Origin: Planctomycetota bacterium
Lineage (GTDB): Bacteria; Planctomycetota; UBA8742; SKZP01; JAIOTL01
Assembly: GCA_021106775.1 (NCBI GenBank)
Contig: JAIOTL010000244.1
Span: 1 to 8,905 of the forward strand
DNA: 8,905 nt
Direction of reading: 5' to 3'
Shown here: piece after piece, positions 6,108-8,905 of the stretch
Layout: every line of letters begins with the position of its first letter
Numbering within the stretch: position 1 is the first letter of the stretch
Notes under the pieces: model-generated
The model's input: only the letters and a program-made list of their open reading frames with translations
Told to the model about the DNA's origin: nothing
Database searches by the model: none
Translations under genes and position numbers: made by a program

Positions 6108-6677
6108 ATGTCAAAGCTTTGGTACGTATTGAGAATTAGAACCGGTCAAGAAGAGATTATTAAGGAATCCATTGCGCGAAGAATGAGGCAGGAAGGGCTG
6201 GAGCATCTACTTGGTGAAATCCATATCCCAACTCAGATGGAATTTGATTATGAGGACGGGAAAAAGCCCAAGAAAAAAGACCGCAAGATTTACCAGGGAT
6301 ATTTGTTTCTTGAGCTTGATTTGATGGTCGAGGACAAACTAAACGACGATTTGTACTACATTATCAAGGATGTGCCTGGTGTTGGCGATTTTGTCGGTCC
6401 GCAGGGTCAGCCTTTGCCGATGACCGATGAAGATGTGGATAAAATGCTGGATCGTCAGCCTGAACCTGTGATAGATGCAACCGGCGAAACTGAGCTTGAT
6501 GTTGTTGTGCCATTTTCGGTTGCTGACAGAGTTACGGTTACTGAAGGCGGATTCAAGAACTGCGAGGGAGAGGTTGAGAAGATATTGGAGCGTGGAATGG
6601 TTCGCGTGAATATCATGATTTTCGGCAGGAAAACACCCACGGACATCGAATTCACCAAGCTCGAAAAAATCGACTAG
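6108..6677 (+). CDS. nusG: Transcription termination/antitermination protein NusG
   Basis: NusG binds RNA polymerase near the bridge helix region. It modulates pausing and links the polymerase to Rho or to ribosomal protein uS10. The 189-residue product has an NGN domain (about 3-110), starting KLWYVLRIRTGQEEIIKESI, with KIYQGYLFLEL (60-70) and VPGVGDFVGPQGQPLPMTDED (89-109). A short acidic linker follows, then a KOW domain (about 135-189) with PFSVADRVTVTEGGFKNCEGE, VRVNIMIFGRKTPTDIEF and a final lysine-rich end. The VGDFVG and PLPMTDED features are planctomycete-like. GAGGGG at 6096-6101, six bases before ATG, is a strong ribosome binding site. It follows secE by 55 bp after the TAA at 6052. 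rplK, the usual next gene, is missing: a repeat block follows instead. Confidence 0.95.
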   Translation: MSKLWYVLRIRTGQEEIIKESIARRMRQEGLEHLLGEIHIPTQMEFDYEDGKKPKKKDRKIYQGYLFLELDLMVEDKLNDDLYYIIKDVPGVGDFVGPQGQPLPMTDEDVDKMLDRQPEPVIDATGETELDVVVPFSVADRVTVTEGGFKNCEGEVEKILERGMVRVNIMIFGRKTPTDIEFTKLEKID

Positions 6678-6743
6678 TGTTACCTTTACGTTCTTTTTGC
6701 ATATTTCACAGAATCTGTCGGTTTCGTAGAGAAAATTCCCATT

Positions 6744-6779
6744 GTCATTCTGAACGAAACGAAGTAGAGTGAAGAATCC
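6744..6779 (+). repeat. GTCATTCTGA...GAAGAATCC interspersed repeat, copy 1
   Basis: Begins GTCATTCTGAACG and ends GTGAAGAATCC, directly followed by AGGATGGTCAT, which also follows later copies. ATTC at the start and GAAT at the end are complementary and can close a stem. Confidence 0.65.
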
Positions 6780-6780
6780 A

Positions 6781-6835
6781 GGATGGTCATACACTAATTA
6801 CATGCCTGCTCGTTGTCATTCTGAGCGCAGCGAAG
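6781..6835 (+). repeat. Direct repeat A, left copy (with a GTCATTCTGAGCG repeat at its end)
   Basis: This 55-bp stretch, beginning GGATGGTCAT and ending GCGCAGCGAAG, recurs at 8381-8435 with three mismatches, exactly 1600 bp away. The last 40 bp are identical. Confidence 0.8.
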
Positions 6836-6869
6836 CGGACGAAGTCCTTTAATTATCCAGGATGGTCAT
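6832..6869 (+). repeat. Direct repeat B, left copy
   Basis: A 38-bp stretch, beginning GAAGCGGACGAAG and ending GGATGGTCAT, is repeated without mismatch at 8353-8390. In the left block it follows repeat A; in the right block it precedes it. Confidence 0.8.
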
Positions 6870-6885
6870 ACACAAAACATCGAAT
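6855..6885 (+). repeat. Direct repeat C, left copy
   Basis: A 31-bp stretch, beginning ATCCAGGATGG and ending ACATCGAAT, is repeated without mismatch at 8437-8467. It overlaps repeat B on the left but follows repeat A on the right. Confidence 0.75.
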
Positions 6886-6985
6886 AATAGAAAACATTTT
6901 ATTCAATGAAGACAAAGATTCTCGGTCAGAAATTATCAGACATAAAACATTTTAATGTGTTCCACGTTTAATCTTCCGCTAGCCT

Positions 6986-7029
6986 GGATTCTTCGTTACA
7001 CTCCCTTCGTTCGTACCACTCAGAATGAC
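6986..7029 (-). repeat. GTCATTCTGA...GAAGAATCC interspersed repeat, inverted copy
   Basis: Read on the minus strand it begins GTCATTCTGAGTGG and ends AACGAAGAATCC. It faces the copies at 6744-6835 and forms part of the foldback. Confidence 0.6.
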
Positions 7030-7059
7030 AAGATTCTGTGAAATCTGCAAAGAAGACGC

Positions 7060-7081
7060 AAAAAAAAGTGGGTTTACCCAC
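7060..7081 (-). terminator. Terminator-like hairpin on the minus strand (TAAA loop, T8 tract)
   Basis: On the minus strand GTGGG-TAAA-CCCAC is followed by eight T, the form of a Rho-independent terminator. No leftward gene lies upstream of it. A second hairpin at 7133-7146 has the same loop and flanks, so this is probably part of a repeat family. Confidence 0.4.
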
Positions 7082-7132
7082 CTCTACGAAACCGTTAGAT
7101 TCAGAAAAATATGAAAAGGGACGGAAAAAAAC

Positions 7133-7146
7133 GCATGTTTACATGC
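7133..7146 (-). repeat. Second TTTA-loop hairpin with A tract
   Basis: GCATG-TTTA-CATGC is preceded by GACGG and seven A. The hairpin at 7068-7081 is GTGGG-TTTA-CCCAC preceded by GACGC and eight A. Stems differ completely while loop and flanks are kept. Confidence 0.45.
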
Positions 7147-7163
7147 TTGTCAGCGAAAGCGAA

Positions 7164-7192
7164 CCTTAGTGGTTCTTCGTGTTCTTGGTGGC
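7164..7192 (+). repeat. CTTCGTGTTCTTGGTGG-type interspersed repeat
   Basis: Reads CCTTAGTGGTTCTTCGTG followed by TTCTTGGTGGC. A diverged, opposite copy lies at 2999-3020. It looks like non-coding filler and overlaps the unsupported frame at 7111-7299. Confidence 0.45.
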
Positions 7193-7343
7193 AAAAAGAT
7201 TTTAACTGGATTAAATCGAATACTTCTGTCCTTAACTATGAGATTGAGTCAAATTGTAAAACTGCTTACAATTCTTTGAATAATATTGATTTGCCTTAAA
7301 TTTTGATTTATTGTCTGCGAGAGTTCATCAAGTCAGGATAAAC

Positions 7344-7826
7344 ATGTATTATTTATATTTTGCAACTGGTTTGCTGCTATTGATTTCATTTATCAAAAGC
7401 CGAAAAAAAACTATCAAAGCGTTTAAAATTTCCATAAAGAAATTTATTAAAATTTTACCTGCATTTGTAATTATGATTATTTTGGTTTCAATTGCTTTTT
7501 TCCTGTTGCCTTCAAGTTTGTTTATGAACCATTTTAATAACAAGGTGCAATTGATTGATGTATTTATCGCAACAATTCTCGGCTCCATCACACTTATGCC
7601 GGGATTTATAGCATATCCAATGTGCGGTATTTTGTTACAAAAAGGTGTCAGTTATATGGTTATATCAGCATTTACAACAACTTTGATGATGGTGGGGATT
7701 CTTACTTTTCCTGTTGAAAAAGAGTATTTCGGAATCAGAGTTGCCCTAATCAGAAATATAATTGGATTGATTATCGCTTTGGTAATAGCGATTACAATTG
7801 GATTCATCTACGGTGAAATATTATGA
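7344..7826 (+). CDS. Half-size permease, N-terminal half of a DUF318/ArsP-like transporter
   Basis: This 160-residue membrane protein has about five predicted helices (3-17, 37-56, 70-92, 103-122, 130-155). It resembles the first half of predicted permeases of the PF03773 (ArsP_1/DUF318) type. Segment ATILGSITLMPGFIAYPMCG (76-95) is followed by LLQKGVSYMVISAFTTTLMM (97-116) and a Pro/Glu turn FPVEKEYFGIRVALIRN (122-138). ATG 7344 is chosen because AGGA at 7335-7338 lies just upstream; a TTG at 7311 would add 11 residues without a ribosome binding site. Its TGA overlaps the ATG of the next gene (ATGA), so the two halves are translationally coupled. Base composition is visibly richer in A+T than the neighbouring housekeeping genes. 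The substrate is unknown; arsenic-type Cys motifs of true ArsP are not evident. Confidence 0.7.
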   Translation: MYYLYFATGLLLLISFIKSRKKTIKAFKISIKKFIKILPAFVIMIILVSIAFFLLPSSLFMNHFNNKVQLIDVFIATILGSITLMPGFIAYPMCGILLQKGVSYMVISAFTTTLMMVGILTFPVEKEYFGIRVALIRNIIGLIIALVIAITIGFIYGEIL

Positions 7827-8350
7827 AAATTCGAAAAAAGCATATCAAGTACATCTTCATTGCAGTATATGTCATATTTATACTTATATCATTGCTCTTT
7901 AGTTTTGATTCAGGTAATCAAATTGGTGCAAATTCCGCGAACTTTGTGCTTGAGTTACTCAAAATACTGCCTTGTGCATTTATTTTGATTGGCTTGTTCG
8001 AAGTCTGGGTAAAAAAAGAAAAAGTTGAAAAATATTTTGGCGAAAAATCCGGGTTCATGGGGTACATTTGGAGCATTATTCTCGCTGGTTCAACTGTCGG
8101 CGGATTGTATGTTGCATTTCCCGTTGCCTATTCTTTGCGCAATAAAGGTGCAAAATTAAGCATTGTTTTTACTTATGTTGGTGCAGCAGGGATATGCAGA
8201 ATTCCAATGACAATTTTTGAAGCATCATTTATGGGTTTGAAATTTACTCTGATAAAGTTGATTGTATCTCTGCCTTTAGTTATTTTGTCATCGATTTTAC
8301 TTGGAAAATATCTTGAAAAACACGATTATCAACTTCTGAAAGGGAAGTGA
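7823..8350 (+). CDS. Half-size permease, C-terminal half of a DUF318/ArsP-like transporter
   Basis: This 175-residue membrane protein has a basic N-terminus (MKIRKKHIKY) and about five helices (10-27, 40-62, 81-103, 111-128, 140-161). The central part, IILAGSTVGGLYVAFPVAYSLRNKGAK (85-111), parallels residues 77-101 of the partner. The later IPMTIFEASFMGLKFTLIKL (127-146) parallels the partner's FPVEKEYFGIRVALIRN. This inverted or duplicated two-half design is typical of PF03773 permeases, which are usually one chain of about 300 residues. It probably assembles with the upstream half in the inner membrane. The start overlaps the upstream stop by four bases. TGA at 8348-8350 is followed two bases later by direct repeat B, so the gene abuts repeat DNA. 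The transported substrate is unknown. Confidence 0.7.
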   Translation: MKIRKKHIKYIFIAVYVIFILISLLFSFDSGNQIGANSANFVLELLKILPCAFILIGLFEVWVKKEKVEKYFGEKSGFMGYIWSIILAGSTVGGLYVAFPVAYSLRNKGAKLSIVFTYVGAAGICRIPMTIFEASFMGLKFTLIKLIVSLPLVILSSILLGKYLEKHDYQLLKGK

Positions 8351-8352
8351 CT

Positions 8353-8390
8353 GAAGCGGACGAAGTCCTTTAATTATCCAGGATGGTCAT
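8353..8390 (+). repeat. Direct repeat B, right copy
   Basis: Identical over 38 bp to 6832-6869. It starts two bases after the stop codon of the second permease gene and is truncated at its left side relative to the GTCATTCTGAGCG unit it belongs to. Confidence 0.8.
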
Positions 8391-8435
8391 GTACAAATTA
8401 CATGCCTGCTCGTTGTCATTCTGAGCGCAGCGAAG
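8381..8435 (+). repeat. Direct repeat A, right copy
   Basis: Matches 6781-6835 over 55 bp with three mismatches. Its end continues into GAATCC, giving a complete GTCATTCTGAGCG...GAAGAATCC unit (8414-8440). Confidence 0.8.
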
Positions 8436-8436
8436 A

Positions 8437-8467
8437 ATCCAGGATGGTCATACACAAAACATCGAAT
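8437..8467 (+). repeat. Direct repeat C, right copy
   Basis: Identical over 31 bp to 6855-6885. Together with A and B it shows that the same modules flank the permease pair in a different order. Confidence 0.75.
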
Positions 8468-8495
8468 TTTGAAATATTTAGCCTGCAGTCAAAAA

Positions 8496-8749
8496 GTAGG
8501 ACAGGCATCTTGCCTGTCAACCCAACGTTGTCATTATTCTAGTTCCCAAAGTCCTCTTTGGGAATGAACTGAACCGCGAAACTCCGTTTCGCACACAAAC
8601 AGAGTTTGTAATGTAAGTGTGTTCCCAAACAGAGTTTGGGAACAAGGAAACGGTGGTTGAGCGGAGTCGAAACTACCAATGTTACGTATTGCCTTCGACT
8701 ACGCTCAGGCAACAACGTCAGCAATGACAGGCAAGGATGCCTGTCCTAC
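8496..8749. repeat. Hairpin cluster bracketed by GTAGGACAGGC arms
   Basis: The outer arms (8496-8519 and 8725-8749) are reverse complements, and each is itself a hairpin (GACAGGCA/TGCCTGTC). Between them lie, in order: TTCCCAAAG/CTTTGGGAA (8543-8564), GCGAAAC/GTTTCGC (8576-8592), ACAAAC/GTTTGT (8595-8609) and TGTTCCCAAAC/GTTTGGGAACA (8620-8644). Two stems around a TTCGACT(A/C)CGCTCA core, in opposite orientations, follow (8652-8677 and 8689-8712). No gene is supported here. Confidence 0.75.
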
Positions 8750-8905
8750 AGTGCGTAGCTGCGAAATAGCACAGTACAAGCAGTTGTATGAGTGCTGTTC
8801 GTCAATATTTTGTGCTGAATTGATTTCATACCAATTTAATAGCAAAGTAAAGCGAATTTATCTGCATAACGCCTGCAAAACGCTACATATCGCTAAATTG
8901 ATGCC
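8750..8905. other. Right end of window, no feature supported
   Basis: All three minus-strand frames carry stops. One plus-strand frame stays open to the window end, but it has no ribosome binding site, an implausible residue make-up (many Cys) and no recognisable motif. Confidence 0.4.

Larger units (their letters stand above)
6688..7102. repeat. Large imperfect inverted repeat (foldback) downstream of nusG
   Basis: Left module 6688-6716 is the reverse complement of 7031-7059 at 24 of 29 positions (core ATTTCACAGAATCT). Left module 6711-6731 is the reverse complement of 7082-7102 at 19 of 21 (core CGGTTTCGTAGAG). A GTCATTCTGA repeat at 6744-6779 faces an opposed copy at 6986-7029. The two first modules have swapped order on the right arm, so this is a mosaic rather than a simple hairpin. 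Confidence 0.65.
6678..7343. other. Repeat block between nusG and the permease pair
   Basis: This gap carries no credible gene. It is a large imperfect foldback (6688-7102) built of shared modules. It holds three GTCATTCTGA-type repeats, the left copies of direct repeats found again after the permease genes, and two A-tract hairpins with the same TTTA loop. An open frame at 7111-7299 runs through these repeats and is not supported. Confidence 0.6.

Noticed and set aside
6339..6794. Minus-strand open frame of 151 codons
   Set aside because: It is antisense to nusG and then enters repeat DNA; nusG on the plus strand is certain.
7111..7299. Small plus-strand gene of 62 codons
   Set aside because: It runs through a TTTA-loop hairpin and an interspersed repeat, has no ribosome binding site and no protein-like pattern.
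8539..8724. Minus-strand open frame of 61 codons
   Set aside because: It lies wholly in the hairpin cluster and translates the palindromes.
8496..8749. CRISPR array
   Set aside because: The repeated units are short hairpins of different sequence and irregular spacing, in both orientations; there are no constant direct repeats with equal spacers.
8752..8905. Plus-strand frame open to the right edge
   Set aside because: Cys-rich, no ribosome binding site, no motif; length is compatible with chance.

Overview
This window reads as a bacterial chromosome segment of moderate to low G+C. It most likely comes from the Planctomycetota or a close PVC relative. That is an inference from protein style, not from a marker gene. 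NusG carries the planctomycete-like run VPGVGDFVG...PLPMTDEDV. SecE has a long N-terminal part with a GQG...R motif before its first membrane helix. bL19 has the [23 protein letters not shown] block. A lipoprotein-like protein of the prenyltransferase/squalene-oxidase repeat type, common in that phylum, is also present. Short stem-loop repeats fill most gaps between genes.

Layout: (1) positions 1-325, minus strand, hold the N-terminal third of a CCA tRNA nucleotidyltransferase cut by the window edge. (2) A plus-strand cluster at 434-2980 encodes an alpha/beta hydrolase, a small membrane-anchored coiled-coil protein and a terpenoid-cyclase-fold lipoprotein candidate. (3) A repeat-filled convergent gap (2981-3272) precedes minus-strand rplS and trmD, which overlap by 26 nt. 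(4) A 658-bp divergent gap (4768-5425) holds a MITE-like element, a pair of related 29-bp imperfect palindromes and a terminator-like hairpin. (5) Plus-strand secE and nusG follow. (6) 6678-7343 is a repeat block. (7) A two-gene permease (7344-8350) with a visibly more A+T-rich sequence follows, bracketed by direct repeats. (8) 8351-8905 is a dense cluster of hairpins with no gene.

Functionally, the core is translation and secretion machinery: tRNA CCA addition, tRNA m1G37 methylation (TrmD), ribosomal protein bL19, transcription-translation factor NusG and translocon subunit SecE. These genes sit outside their usual operons. rpsP and rimM are not upstream of trmD, and rplK does not follow nusG.

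The most notable observation is an in-frame TGA in secE, between the conserved amphipathic segment (LRKVVWPSKQRVFNS) and the third membrane helix. The frame stays open for 32 more codons that look exactly like the missing helix. TGA appears to be a normal stop elsewhere in the window. The second theme is an unusual wealth of stem-loop repeats whose apex is conserved while the stem sequence varies with pairing kept.
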